A DNA stretch of 64,000 nucleotides from Catalinimonas sp038039535 (GTDB taxonomy: Bacteria; Bacteroidota; Bacteroidia; Cytophagales; Cyclobacteriaceae): the NCBI RefSeq assembly GCF_038039535.1, contig NZ_JBBPHP010000001.1, positions 558,001 to 622,000 of the forward strand, written 5' to 3'. How positions within the stretch are numbered: position 1 is the first letter of the stretch; each line of letters begins with the position of its first letter. Under the pieces are notes generated by a model. The model did not search any database and was not told where the DNA came from. It saw only the letters and a list, made by a program, of their open reading frames with translations. This document shows positions 1 through 8,679 of the stretch, piece after piece. Made by a program: the position numbers and the translations under genes.

Positions 1-11
1 AACAATTTATG

Positions 12-108
12 CTGTCCGCTTTTTTACAGCATTTGCCCGCCAGCGGACAGAATAAAAACCGGAAAATGCCCTTTCCAGCTCACTATGAACATTGGTATTG
101 TATTTGAT
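12..108 (+). promoter_or_regulatory. Inverted repeat plus sigma-54-like promoter upstream of padR
   Basis: CTGTCCGCT (12-20) and AGCGGACAG (42-50) form a perfect 9-bp inverted repeat. About 45 nt downstream, TGGTATTGTATTTGAT (93-108) resembles a sigma-54 -24/-12 element, with GG and TTG correctly spaced but A instead of C at -12. A distal palindrome before a -24/-12 element would suit an enhancer-binding activator. The repeat is seen; the promoter is inference. A simple hairpin is an alternative. Confidence 0.35.
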
Positions 109-202
109 CGTCATATACGAAACTAATCAGTATATCAAAATTAAATAGTAATTGCTTTGCAGTAACTTAACTTCAAGAGGACAATTTGATATTATCAGGT
201 AT

Positions 203-535
203 ATGAAAGGAACAAATCTCGGTGAACTTCAGGAACTTGTGATGCTGGCTGTGGGCGTGCTGTATGACGATGCTTATGGGGTGAGTATCAAAGATGAGAT
301 AGAAAGACAATCGGGCAGGAGCATGACGCTCAGTACAGTACATGCGGCCCTCAATCGCCTGGAAGATAAGGGCTTTCTGATCTCCCGCATGGGAGGGGCT
401 ACGGAAGAAAGAGGCGGACGTCCGAAGAGGCTGTTTCGCGTAACGGCTTATGGCAAGCAGGTACTGGAAGAAAGCCGGGTGATGCGCAACCGTATGTGGG
501 AAAGTATCCCGCGGATTGCCTGGGAGAATATTTAA
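203..535 (+). CDS. PadR family transcriptional regulator
   Basis: A 110-residue winged-helix regulator. The N-terminal helix (LGELQELVMLAVGVL, residues 6-20) and the segment TVHAALNRLEDKGFL (45-59) are typical of the PadR family. A Gly/Arg wing (GGRPKRLFRVT, 71-81) and a short C-terminal dimerisation helix follow. I chose the ATG at 203 because it gives the usual PadR N-terminus; an upstream in-frame codon would add 17 residues unlike the family. It ends 11 nt before a permease gene on the same strand, so the two are probably co-transcribed. PadR genes next to FtsX permeases with a prefix domain recur in Cytophagales, and the regulator probably senses a ligand tied to that exporter. Ligand unknown. 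Confidence 0.93.
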   Translation: MKGTNLGELQELVMLAVGVLYDDAYGVSIKDEIERQSGRSMTLSTVHAALNRLEDKGFLISRMGGATEERGGRPKRLFRVTAYGKQVLEESRVMRNRMWESIPRIAWENI

Positions 536-546
536 TCCTGACCAAG

Positions 547-3225
547 ATGGAACAGCTTCAACAACCTCCCCATCGTGCAAAACAGTTCCTCCGCTGGTTT
601 TGTGACCCCGACCTACTCCCGGAGATTGAAGGAGATTTGCACGAATCCTACCTGGAATGGGTAAGCGAAGAAGGTGCCAGAAAGGCCAATCTTCTCTACT
701 GGATGAATGTGCTCACTTTTTTCAGACCCTATTTCATTGCCAAAAGACAGTTTTCACAACCTGCTAATTCAAATGCCATGTTTAAAAATTATTTCAAAGT
801 TGCTTATAGAAATCTGATCAAACAGAAATTATATTCCATCATCAACATATCCGGACTGATGGTGAGCTTTACTTTCTGCATCCTGATATGGCTCTACGTA
901 CAGGATGAGCTTTCTTTTGACCGCTCTTATGCCCATGCCGACCGGATTTACCGGTCCTGGGTACTGGAAGATTATGGTCCTGATGAAATATTTTTCAATA
1001 CCCATACCCCTATGCCGCTAGGTCCTGCTCTGGATTCAAGTTTTTCAGAAGTTCAGGCTACAGTACGGGTGGGCAGCATCTCGTCTTTGGTAAAGCATGG
1101 AGAGGATACGCAAAACGAAAAAGTCTTTTACGCTGATCCGCACTTCTTCCAGCTGTTTGACAATGAGGTGCTGAGAGGAGATGTATCGCTAAGCAAGCTA
1201 CAGGATCTGGTGTTAACGGAATCTTATGCTGTCAAATATTTTGGTGATGCGGATCCTATTGGCAAAACATTATCCATCAAACTGGGCGATCAATTTCAGG
1301 AGTTCAGCGTGAGTGGGGTGGTGGCCGATCTGCCTTCCAATGTAAGTCTGCAGTACACCATGCTCATTCCTTACGATAACAACAAAGCTTTTACGGGTGA
1401 AAGAGGACGGGCAAGCTGGTACAATGTCAGTGTGGAAACTTATGCCTTGCTGGAGGAGCAGACTGATGCTATGACCCTGGAAGGCAAGCTGGATGCCATG
1501 GTGAAGCAGGTACTGGGCGAGAACTATAAGCCGGGAGAATACACTGTCGGCCTGCAACCCCTGACGGATATTCGCCTCAATACGGACTTTCCCAAGGGTG
1601 GAGTGGCTGTCAGCGACTGGAAGTACGTGTACATCCTTTCAGCAGTAGCCTTGCTGATCCTGGTAGTAGCCTGCATCAACTTCGTTACCCTGGCGGTAGG
1701 ACGTTCGCTGAGCAGAGCCAAAGAAGTAGGCGTAAGAAAAGTAGTAGGTGCAATGCGTCGCCAGCTGATGTCGCAGTTCTGGAGCGAAGCCTTTATGATC
1801 ACATTTATTTCAACCCTCTTAGGCATCCTATTGGTCATAATTTTATTGCCTTATTTTAATCAGTTGGCAGGCAAAGAGCTTAGCTTTCTGATAAGCCTGC
1901 CTAACGTTTTGTTTTTGTTCGGTCTGGTAGGTGTGGTGGGTTTTCTGGCTGGCGTTTATCCTGCGCTCATCCTCTCCGGATTCTCGCCACTGATGATACT
2001 TCGGGGGAGCCTGAATATGGGCTATAGCCGGGAAACACTGCGGAAAGGAATGGTCGCTTTTCAGTTTGTACTGGCGGCAATCCTGATCATTGGTACTTTG
2101 GTGATGAAGCAGCAAATGACTTACCTGCAAAATAAGAACCTGGGCTTTGACAAAGAACAGATCGTAGTAATTCCTCAAAATATGCAAAGCCGCATGTCGG
2201 GCAGTACGATGGATCAGTATATGGAAGAAAATTTCGGGAGAAAGCAGCTGATCCAGAATGCGCTTGACCGTCTGCCGGAAGTCAAAGAAGTCACCACCTC
2301 TTTCTTCACCTTTGGACAATCAGGTTGGATAGAAGTGGGCTTTACCACGGAAGAAGGAACCTACCGCGAATTCAATATGAATACTGTGGATCAGGATTTT
2401 GTAAAAACCTACGGCTTACAACTTCTTCGGGGTAGAGATTTTAATGTGGAAAGCGGAGCCGACGCCCGCTCAGGGGTATTGATCAATGAGACTTTTGCCC
2501 AGGCATTTAACCTGAAAGAGGCGGTAGGTAGTACGCTTCCCCCACCTTTTCAGGAGTATCAGGTGGTTGGTGTACTGAGCGATTTCCACTACCAGTCTTT
2601 GCACGCTGCCATAGAGCCTGCGCTGCTGGTGATGAATCCCTACGGTATTTTCAAAGGCAGTGAGAATGTGATGTTTGAAGACAATTCCACCCCTAAGATA
2701 TCAGTAAAAGTTCAGTCGGAAAATTTGGCACAGACGGTGGATGAACTAAGGGAAGTTTGGAAAGAAGTGGCTCCTAACCAGCAGTTTGAATTCTCCTTTG
2801 TAGATGAAAAGTTAGATGCCCAATACCGGGCAGAGGAGCGCCTGAGTACCATCCTAAGCATTACTACAGCCTTAGGCATCTTCATCTCCTGTCTGGGGCT
2901 GTTTGGGCTAGTCACGCTTTCTATGAGCAAAAAGACCAAAGAGATCGGCATCCGCAAGGTGCTGGGGGCTTCGGTATGGCAGGTGATGGCACTTTCCTAC
3001 AAAGAATTTATGTTGCTGATTGGCATTGCTTTTCTGGTGGCAGTACCTGTATCCTACCTGATGATGAAGCGCTGGCTGGCAGATTTTGCCTATCAGATTA
3101 ATCTGGGAGCGCCGGTCTTCCTGCTGGCAGCAGGCATCATTGTAGTGATTGCCAGCCTTACCATTGTCTATCAATCCATCAAAGCCGCCACCTCCAATCC
3201 GGTAGACAGTCTGAGGAGTGAGTAA
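547..3225 (+). CDS. MacB/FtsX-type ABC transporter permease with N-terminal prefix domain
   Basis: An 892-residue inner-membrane permease. Residues 1-75 are a soluble permease prefix domain (motif CDPDLLPEIEGDLHE, about 19-33). The MacB-like core starts at Met78. TM1 (about 95-118) leads into a periplasmic MacB_PCD domain; the first FtsX block has TM helices near 360-385, 415-435 and 450-475 with the coupling motif KEVGVRKVVGA. TM5 (about 500-520), a second periplasmic domain and a second FtsX block (about 768-889, motif KEIGIRKVLGA) complete the duplicated eight-TM design. The start at 547 avoids overlap with padR; an in-frame start at 496 is possible. No ATPase gene lies in the window, so the partner must be elsewhere. 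The cargo (drug, lipid, peptide or lipoprotein) cannot be told from sequence. Confidence 0.92.
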   Translation: MEQLQQPPHRAKQFLRWFCDPDLLPEIEGDLHESYLEWVSEEGARKANLLYWMNVLTFFRPYFIAKRQFSQPANSNAMFKNYFKVAYRNLIKQKLYSIINISGLMVSFTFCILIWLYVQDELSFDRSYAHADRIYRSWVLEDYGPDEIFFNTHTPMPLGPALDSSFSEVQATVRVGSISSLVKHGEDTQNEKVFYADPHFFQLFDNEVLRGDVSLSKLQDLVLTESYAVKYFGDADPIGKTLSIKLGDQFQEFSVSGVVADLPSNVSLQYTMLIPYDNNKAFTGERGRASWYNVSVETYALLEEQTDAMTLEGKLDAMVKQVLGENYKPGEYTVGLQPLTDIRLNTDFPKGGVAVSDWKYVYILSAVALLILVVACINFVTLAVGRSLSRAKEVGVRKVVGAMRRQLMSQFWSEAFMITFISTLLGILLVIILLPYFNQLAGKELSFLISLPNVLFLFGLVGVVGFLAGVYPALILSGFSPLMILRGSLNMGYSRETLRKGMVAFQFVLAAILIIGTLVMKQQMTYLQNKNLGFDKEQIVVIPQNMQSRMSGSTMDQYMEENFGRKQLIQNALDRLPEVKEVTTSFFTFGQSGWIEVGFTTEEGTYREFNMNTVDQDFVKTYGLQLLRGRDFNVESGADARSGVLINETFAQAFNLKEAVGSTLPPPFQEYQVVGVLSDFHYQSLHAAIEPALLVMNPYGIFKGSENVMFEDNSTPKISVKVQSENLAQTVDELREVWKEVAPNQQFEFSFVDEKLDAQYRAEERLSTILSITTALGIFISCLGLFGLVTLSMSKKTKEIGIRKVLGASVWQVMALSYKEFMLLIGIAFLVAVPVSYLMMKRWLADFAYQINLGAPVFLLAAGIIVVIASLTIVYQSIKAATSNPVDSLRSE

Positions 3226-3375
3226 ACATATAACTGGCTGGTACGTGATTAATCGGCGGCAATTGTCATGTTCTTACTTCATGATGAATAAAAATTATTG
3301 ACTTAACTGCAACCTTTTCAACAAAAGTGCATCTACTGAGTAGAATATCCTTCTACCCACCAAAATGCCTGAACG

Positions 3376-5793
3376 ATGATCAGAAACTATTTAAAAATTG
3401 CCTTCCGTAATCTGGCAAATCATAAACTATACACTGCGCTTAATATTCTGGGCTTGAGTATTGGCGTTGCCAGCTGTTTGCTCATCCTGCTATACGTTTA
3501 TCATGAGCTGAGTTATGATACTTTTCATACCAAAGCAGACAGAATCTACCGTATAGGCCTAAATGGCAAGATTGCCGATCAGGAGATTTTTACGACCAAC
3601 ACCACCCCTCCGCTGGCCTTTACAGCAGTAGACGAACTGCCGGAAGTAGAAAATGCAGTTAGAGTTTATGTTTATCAGGATCAACAGGTGATTCGTTATG
3701 GAGAGATGGTGATTTCTGAAGATGATATCTTCTTTGCAGATTCTACCTTTTTTGATGTGTTTAGCTTCAAGCTGATGGAAGGTGATCCTGCTACCGCCCT
3801 TAGCGAACCTAATTCACTGGTGCTTCCCGAGGACATTGCCCAAAAATATTTTGGTAATGAGCCTGCCTTAGGCAAAACTTTGCTGCTGGGCAATGACAAA
3901 ACACCCCATAACATTACTGGCGTCTTGGAAGACGTTCCTGATAATGCGCACTTTCACTTCAATATGCTACGCTCTATGAGCACCCTGGAATACAGTCGTT
4001 CTGAAGGCTGGTTCAATAATAGTTTTATGACCTATCTGCTGGTGAATGAAGGTGCTTCAGCAGAAGCTCTGGAAGATAAGCTGGCAGGCCTGGTAGAAAA
4101 ATATGTAGGGCCAGAGATACAGCAGTTTATGGGTGTTTCTCTGGATGAGTTTAAGAAGCAGGGAAATAAGTACGGCTATTTTTTACAGCCTTTACTGGAT
4201 ATTCATTTGCATTCCAATCTGAGTGATGAGATTGAGCCTAATGGCGATATTACCTATGTCTACATTTTTGCAGCAATCGCTTTCTTTATCATCTTACTGG
4301 CCTGTATCAATTTTATGAACCTGGCTACAGCTCGTTCGGCCAACCGTGCCAAAGAGGTGGGAGTGCGTAAAACTTTAGGTTCCATGCGCTCCAATCTGGT
4401 ACGTCAGTTCCTGACAGAATCGGTACTGCTTAGCCTGATTGCTACGGTGCTGGCTTTGGTAGCTGCTATTCTTTTGCTCAGGCCTTTTAACAATCTGGCA
4501 GGAAAAGAGATTTCTACCGCCTTATTTTTTGAGCCATGGTTTATGCTGAGTTTGTTAGCGCTGATGCTTCTGGTAGGAGTAGTGGCTGGCAGTTATCCTG
4601 CTTTTTACCTTTCTTCTTTCCGTCCGGTAGAAGTGCTGAAAGGCAAACTCAAGGCAGGGATGAAAAGTAGCGGAATCCGTAATGCACTGGTAGTTTTTCA
4701 GTTTTTTATCTCTATTACGCTGATCATCTGTACCTTATTGGTGTATCAGCAACTGGAGTATACCAGCAACAAAAATTTGGGCTTTGAGAAGGAGAATGTA
4801 GTCGTGATCAAAGGGGCCTGGCGGCTTCCGGAGGGTACCCAGGAGGTACTCAAAGAAGAACTGAAAAATAAGGCTCAGGTAGTGGATGTCTCCATTTCCA
4901 ACAATGTGCCTCCCGGAGTGAATAATACCACTATTTTCAGGAAGAAAGGTACGGAAGAAGACATTCTTATTTCTACCTATCATGTAGATCATGAGCATCT
5001 GCCTACCATGCGCATTGAGCTGTTGGAAGGCCGAAATTTCTCCCACGATTTTCCTACCGATACTGCGGCAATACTGCTTAATGAAGCCGCTGTCAGAGCG
5101 TTTGGATTTGAAAGTGCTCTCAATCAGGAGATACTTTACTTTGGCGGTGAATATGGGCAAATGCAACCTTATAAGGTGGTGGGCGTCATCAAAGATTTCA
5201 ACTATGAGAGCCTGCGCAACTCCATTCGTCCTTTGGCTTTGATGCTCACCACCAGCGGTTCAAATATTTCGGTACGTATCGCTGCTGGTGATGTACGAGC
5301 TACCCTAGACATGATAGAAAGTAGTTGGGATCAATATGCCGGAGACGAACCCTTTCAGTATACTTTTCTGGATGAAGATTATGATGCCCTGTTCCGTGCG
5401 GAGCAGCGCCTAGGTGTAGTCTTCTCTGTTTTTACAGTGCTGGCAATCTTAGTAGCTTGTCTGGGGCTGTTAGGGCTTGCCTCATTTATGGCGGAGCAGC
5501 GAACCAAAGAGATTGGCATTCGCAAAGTGATGGGCGCTTCCGTTTCCAGTGTGATCCTTCTTCTCTCCAAAGATTTTACCAAGCTGGTGATCGTCGCTTT
5601 TGTACTATCCATTCCCCTAGCCTACTTCATTATGGACTGGTGGCTGGAAGGTTTTGCTTTCCGTATTAGTATCGGGCCGGGAATATTTATTTTAGCTGGT
5701 TTGTCAGCTTTGTTTATCGCATGGCTTACCGTAAGCTGGCAGTCGGCAAGGGCAGCTTCTGCTAATCCGGTGCGTTCTCTGCGGAGTGAATAA
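3376..5793 (+). CDS. MacB/FtsX-type ABC transporter permease
   Basis: An 805-residue paralogue of the preceding permease without the prefix domain. TM1 is near residues 20-40 and is followed by a MacB_PCD periplasmic domain. The first FtsX block starts near residue 293 (motif KEVGVRKTLGS); a central TM lies near 435-460, and the second periplasmic and FtsX modules run from about 460 to 801 (motif KEIGIRKVMGA). It follows the first permease by 150 nt on the same strand, with no clear terminator between, and ends at a strong terminator. This suggests a padR-permease-permease unit. It ends in NPVRSLRSE, nearly the same as the NPVDSLRSE end of its neighbour. Substrate unknown; no ATPase nearby. 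Confidence 0.92.
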   Translation: MIRNYLKIAFRNLANHKLYTALNILGLSIGVASCLLILLYVYHELSYDTFHTKADRIYRIGLNGKIADQEIFTTNTTPPLAFTAVDELPEVENAVRVYVYQDQQVIRYGEMVISEDDIFFADSTFFDVFSFKLMEGDPATALSEPNSLVLPEDIAQKYFGNEPALGKTLLLGNDKTPHNITGVLEDVPDNAHFHFNMLRSMSTLEYSRSEGWFNNSFMTYLLVNEGASAEALEDKLAGLVEKYVGPEIQQFMGVSLDEFKKQGNKYGYFLQPLLDIHLHSNLSDEIEPNGDITYVYIFAAIAFFIILLACINFMNLATARSANRAKEVGVRKTLGSMRSNLVRQFLTESVLLSLIATVLALVAAILLLRPFNNLAGKEISTALFFEPWFMLSLLALMLLVGVVAGSYPAFYLSSFRPVEVLKGKLKAGMKSSGIRNALVVFQFFISITLIICTLLVYQQLEYTSNKNLGFEKENVVVIKGAWRLPEGTQEVLKEELKNKAQVVDVSISNNVPPGVNNTTIFRKKGTEEDILISTYHVDHEHLPTMRIELLEGRNFSHDFPTDTAAILLNEAAVRAFGFESALNQEILYFGGEYGQMQPYKVVGVIKDFNYESLRNSIRPLALMLTTSGSNISVRIAAGDVRATLDMIESSWDQYAGDEPFQYTFLDEDYDALFRAEQRLGVVFSVFTVLAILVACLGLLGLASFMAEQRTKEIGIRKVMGASVSSVILLLSKDFTKLVIVAFVLSIPLAYFIMDWWLEGFAFRISIGPGIFILAGLSALFIAWLTVSWQSARAASANPVRSLRSE

Positions 5794-5816
5794 AATTGCA
5801 GTTAGTTTTTTATTGA

Positions 5817-5849
5817 GCCAACAGTACTCTTTACTGTTGGCTTTTTTTT
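5817..5849 (+). terminator. Rho-independent terminator after the permease pair
   Basis: A perfect 10-bp stem (5817-5826 with 5832-5841) with a 5-nt loop is followed by eight T. It lies 23 nt after the stop of the second permease and closes that unit. Confidence 0.93.
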
Positions 5850-5902
5850 GCCTCTCAAAGGTATTTTTTTCAGTAAGCACTTTTCAATAGTGTACATCGG
5901 AT

Positions 5903-5918
5903 TGTCCGTTAACGTACA
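5903..5918. promoter_or_regulatory. Near-palindrome upstream of the 200-residue secreted protein
   Basis: TGTCCGTTAACGTACA is a 16-bp palindrome with one mismatched pair. It shares the TGTCCG half with the repeat at 12-50. About 55 nt downstream is TTGGCAAAAGATGTG (5970-5984), with GG-N10-G spacing reminiscent of a -24/-12 promoter, though the -12 C is missing. It may be a second site for the same regulator. The palindrome is seen; the role is inferred. Confidence 0.3.
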
Positions 5919-6023
5919 GGTGTTTTTGGTGTAAACTGCTTATTTTCAATAATTTGGCTGTTTTTGAGTTTGGCAAAAGATGTGTCTAAGTATTGGTACA
6001 ACATTAACCCAAATTAGACTATC

Positions 6024-6626
6024 ATGAAAAAATTAGTATTAGTGGCTTTATTGCTGAGTGCGATGATCCACAGCAGTATGGCAAACCCCAAAAACCCAAA
6101 CAAATCAGGCGCACAACTTAGTGTTACTATCAGTGCCTCCTCAGCTAATCAGAAAAAAGCTTATATCAAAGTTGATAATCTTATGGAAGGAAAGAAGTCT
6201 TTCCTGAAGATCAAGGACGAAAAAGGACGATTGCTTCATGCAGAAACGATTCATAAAGGTTCGTCTTTTGCAAGAGCATATGATTTTTCTCAAGTAGCTA
6301 GCGGTGAATATACTGTGGAGGTGAGAACCATAGAAGGCATTAGCGCTCAGAAATTTACTATACAGGAAGAAGAAAAAAGTGTGTATTTTAAACCAGTGAT
6401 CAGGACCGAATCAGATGTGATTAAGGTAGTTTTTAAAAACCCTATGGAGACTCCGCTTTCTCTCAAGTTGTACAACAGATACGGGCAGGTAATTTATAAA
6501 ACCGAGGTGGACGCACAAGAGGTGTTTTCTACCGGTTTAGATATTTCTCAGTTGAGAGGTAAGCACTACAGATTAAGTCTCAAGAATAATGATTATAGTT
6601 ACTCAAAAAGCATTAACACCAAATAA
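6024..6626 (+). CDS. Secreted hypothetical protein, beta-rich
   Basis: A 200-residue protein with a clear Sec signal peptide (MKKLVLVALLLSAMIHSSMA, residues 1-20). The rest looks like two beta-sandwich repeats. The second (about 115-200) resembles the secretion-tail or Ig-like folds common in Bacteroidota (SLKLYNRYGQVIYK, about 141-154), and the protein ends in short beta strands as T9SS sorting domains do. I do not recognise a named family. It has its own promoter region and is flanked by terminators on both sides, so it is probably monocistronic. An envelope or extracellular binding protein is possible but unproven. Confidence 0.8.
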   Translation: MKKLVLVALLLSAMIHSSMANPKNPNKSGAQLSVTISASSANQKKAYIKVDNLMEGKKSFLKIKDEKGRLLHAETIHKGSSFARAYDFSQVASGEYTVEVRTIEGISAQKFTIQEEEKSVYFKPVIRTESDVIKVVFKNPMETPLSLKLYNRYGQVIYKTEVDAQEVFSTGLDISQLRGKHYRLSLKNNDYSYSKSINTK

Positions 6627-6655
6627 GAAAATATCAAACCCACTTAAAAAGCGAG

Positions 6656-6683
6656 AAGTGCAGCCTTTGACTGCACTTTTTTT
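6656..6683 (+). terminator. Rho-independent terminator
   Basis: An 8-bp stem (6656-6663 with 6671-6678) with a 7-nt loop is followed by a T run. It ends the 200-residue gene and separates it from the convergent SDR gene. Confidence 0.88.
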
Positions 6684-6693
6684 ATTGCTGAGT

Positions 6694-7518
6694 TTATTTG
6701 ACCTGACTCATAATGATCCTGTCAAACATTCGGTCGCTGACCAGCCAGCGAAGAAAGATTAAGGGCTTTGCCATACTTCCCTTGACGTAGCGTGTTTTAG
6801 GCTTGCGCGATTTTATGGCTTTTGATATGGTATCGGCGATTAGAGTACCGGGTGAGCCATTTCCCTTTTCGTATGATTCTTTTGACGCTATTGCTACTGA
6901 TTGTGCCATTTTGGCGTAAGCTGTTTTTCCTGACCTTTCCAACATAGGCCCGGTAATCACATCGCCAAATTCAGTAGTAATGATGCCTGGTTCAATGATA
7001 ACCACATTAATATTGAAGGGAGCCAGCTCAATCCTCAGGCAGTCTGACCAGCCTTCCAGCGCATGTTTGGTAGCATGATACCAGGCTCCCAGAGGGGTGT
7101 ACATTTTGCCGCCCATGGAAGAAATATTGATGATCGTCCCCGCTTTCTTTTCTCTCATGTAGGGTAAGAGTTTCTGTGTGAGGCTTGCCAACCCAAAGAT
7201 ATTTACCTCAAATTGATAACGGGCGTCGTCAATAGAAGTATCTTCTACCGCTCCATAACTGCCAAAACCCGCATTATTGACCAGCACATCTACCCCTGCA
7301 TGTTCATTTTTAATTTGTGTTACCGCATTTATTATGTCTTCTTCTTTACTGATATCCATCTGGATAAGGATGGCCCCTAGTGCCTCCAGATCTTTCATTT
7401 TCTCAAGTCTTCGGGCTGCCACGTAGACTACTAACCCGTCATGTAATAATTTCTTGGCGGTATCTTTTCCCATGCCTGAAGAGGCTCCGGTGACTAATGC
7501 TACTTTCTTAGTATTCAT
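6694..7518 (-). CDS. SDR family oxidoreductase
   Basis: A 274-residue classical short-chain dehydrogenase/reductase. The nucleotide-binding motif TGASSGMG is at residues 10-17, NNAGFGSYG near 81-89, the catalytic Ser in INISSMGG near 130, and YHATK (YxxxK) near 149-153. The Rossmann core should bind NAD(P)H in the cytoplasm. Substrate unknown; closest in style to ketone or aldehyde-reducing SDRs that are often put under TetR control. It lies 48 nt downstream of a TetR gene on the same strand, and a TetR-type operator lies 15 nt before its start. It is probably both co-transcribed with and separately repressed by that regulator. Confidence 0.93.
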   Translation of the reverse strand: MNTKKVALVTGASSGMGKDTAKKLLHDGLVVYVAARRLEKMKDLEALGAILIQMDISKEEDIINAVTQIKNEHAGVDVLVNNAGFGSYGAVEDTSIDDARYQFEVNIFGLASLTQKLLPYMREKKAGTIINISSMGGKMYTPLGAWYHATKHALEGWSDCLRIELAPFNINVVIIEPGIITTEFGDVITGPMLERSGKTAYAKMAQSVAIASKESYEKGNGSPGTLIADTISKAIKSRKPKTRYVKGSMAKPLIFLRWLVSDRMFDRIIMSQVK

Positions 7519-7533
7519 AATATTTTGTTTGTT

Positions 7534-7547
7534 AGTGAGTAATCACT
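7534..7547. promoter_or_regulatory. Palindromic operator upstream of the SDR gene
   Basis: AGTGAGTAATCACT is a 5-bp inverted repeat around GTAA. The same sequence occurs upstream of the TetR gene at 8091-8106. It lies between the TetR stop and the SDR start, where a repressor could control the SDR on its own. Confidence 0.7.
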
Positions 7548-7566
7548 TATTTTCTAGTAAAATTTT

Positions 7567-8088
7567 TTAAACCTGATATTTCTGTAAAAGGAAATCTTTC
7601 ATCTGCTGCTTATCGGAAAGGTTTTGTTTGAGGATAGCACTTCCTAAAGCATCTAATAAATGTACCATTAGCTCGGCTTCCAGCTCCGGAGAAGCATAAT
7701 TTAATTTTTTGAAAGCATGAGCAAGTGTTACTTGCAGAGGTTCCATTTTTTCATGATTGGAATGCTCAAGCTCCCATTTCAGTTTAAATTGCAGTCTCCA
7801 GAAATCATAATCTGATTCACTGACTAAAAAAGGAATTTCAATGGTTTTGCGTATTACTTCTTTGGGATCAGTTTCCATCACGATATTAGCGTAGAGGTTT
7901 CTAATACGCGATTCTCCCTGAGACAAAATCGCCTGCAATAAACCTTCTTTATTTCCGAAGTGCCGGAAGATCAATCCTTCGGATACACCGGCTGCTTTAG
8001 CTACTTTGCTGGTGGAAGTAGCATTGTAGCCTTCCCTGGCAAATAAATCTAAAGCTGCTTTCAGTATACGTTCTTGCTTCTCTGTCAT
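7567..8088 (-). CDS. TetR/AcrR family transcriptional repressor
   Basis: A 173-residue TetR-family regulator. The N-terminal helix-turn-helix covers about residues 10-55 (ATSTSKVAKAAGVSEGLIFR, then HFGNKEGL); the C-terminal all-helical ligand domain is short. It probably binds the AAGTGAGTAATCACTT palindrome 2 bp before its own start and the second copy before the SDR gene, repressing both until an inducer binds. The SDR may modify the inducer, as in many TetR-enzyme pairs. The HTH and the repeated operator are seen; the pairing is inferred and the ligand is unknown. Confidence 0.93.
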   Translation of the reverse strand: MTEKQERILKAALDLFAREGYNATSTSKVAKAAGVSEGLIFRHFGNKEGLLQAILSQGESRIRNLYANIVMETDPKEVIRKTIEIPFLVSESDYDFWRLQFKLKWELEHSNHEKMEPLQVTLAHAFKKLNYASPELEAELMVHLLDALGSAILKQNLSDKQQMKDFLLQKYQV

Positions 8089-8090
8089 AA

Positions 8091-8106
8091 AAGTGAGTAA
8101 TCACTT
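8091..8106. promoter_or_regulatory. Palindromic operator overlapping the TetR start region
   Basis: AAGTGAGTAATCACTT is a perfect 6-bp inverted repeat around GTAA, 2 bp upstream of the TetR start codon. The same core recurs at 7534-7547. The position suggests autorepression. Confidence 0.75.
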
Positions 8107-8260
8107 ACATTTACGCCTTCTTATCTAAGAAAGTTTCAAAAGAAGAAAAAAAATCAAAAAAAGAGGAATGCTGACTTAATAAAGAAACAACGATAAAACA
8201 AAAGGTGAATGCTTCATGCCGGGCTGAGGTGGCTAAAGATAAAAAATTTCAGAGGAATAT

Positions 8261-8599
8261 TTATAAGTCATCTTTTTTCAAAAGATTAATTTGCCTATCA
8301 AGTTTTTTAACTTCGTTATCCCAATCGGGTGAAAAAAGACTTAAATCAGAAGCCGCTCTTTCCAGTAAAGAAACGTTTTCAGGTTCTTGTAGTACAGCTA
8401 ACCTTAATGCTAAATTTCTTGCCGATACTGGTAGTTCAGAAAAACAATGTTCATGTGCATAGTCCATCATTGCCATTATTTCTTTACTACTCTTAAAAGT
8501 TAGCTGTTCCATTAAAATGACTAACTCCTCGTAATATTTTGAATTGTCCTTGTCTCTTGATACAATGACTTTATTAAGTTGTTCAATTAATTCACTCAT
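8261..8599 (-). CDS. Hypothetical protein, helical
   Basis: A 112-residue, probably all-helical cytoplasmic protein that I do not recognise. It is rich in Leu, Glu and Lys and ends in a basic and acidic helix (KKLDRQINLLKKDDL). I chose the start at 8599 (MSELIEQL) because the longer reading to 8683 would run through the large hairpin that ends the upstream M20 gene. The gene is AT-richer than its neighbours and has no clear partner. It could be a small regulator, an immunity-type protein or an orphan. Confidence 0.6.
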   Translation of the reverse strand: MSELIEQLNKVIVSRDKDNSKYYEELVILMEQLTFKSSKEIMAMMDYAHEHCFSELPVSARNLALRLAVLQEPENVSLLERAASDLSLFSPDWDNEVKKLDRQINLLKKDDL

Positions 8600-8626
8600 A
8601 TCACTAATTGAATAATTTACTGAGTT

Positions 8627-8678
8627 AAAAATAAGTAGAAGAGGAGTTAAATTTTCAACTCCTCTTCTACTTATTTTT
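8627..8678 (-). terminator. Very long bidirectional hairpin terminator
   Basis: A perfect 22-bp inverted repeat (8627-8648 with 8657-8678) has an 8-nt loop and A/T runs at its base. It begins 1 nt after the M20 stop codon. The stem ends in five A on one side and five T on the other, so it could act on either strand. Confidence 0.9.
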
Positions 8679-8679
8679 C

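Noticed and set aside
496..546. Upstream start for the prefix-domain permease
   Set aside because: It would overlap the padR gene by 40 nt and adds residues without family support; 547 fits better.
6024..6626. T9SS C-terminal sorting domain
   Set aside because: The tail looks similar in style but key glycine and lysine features are too weak to call it.
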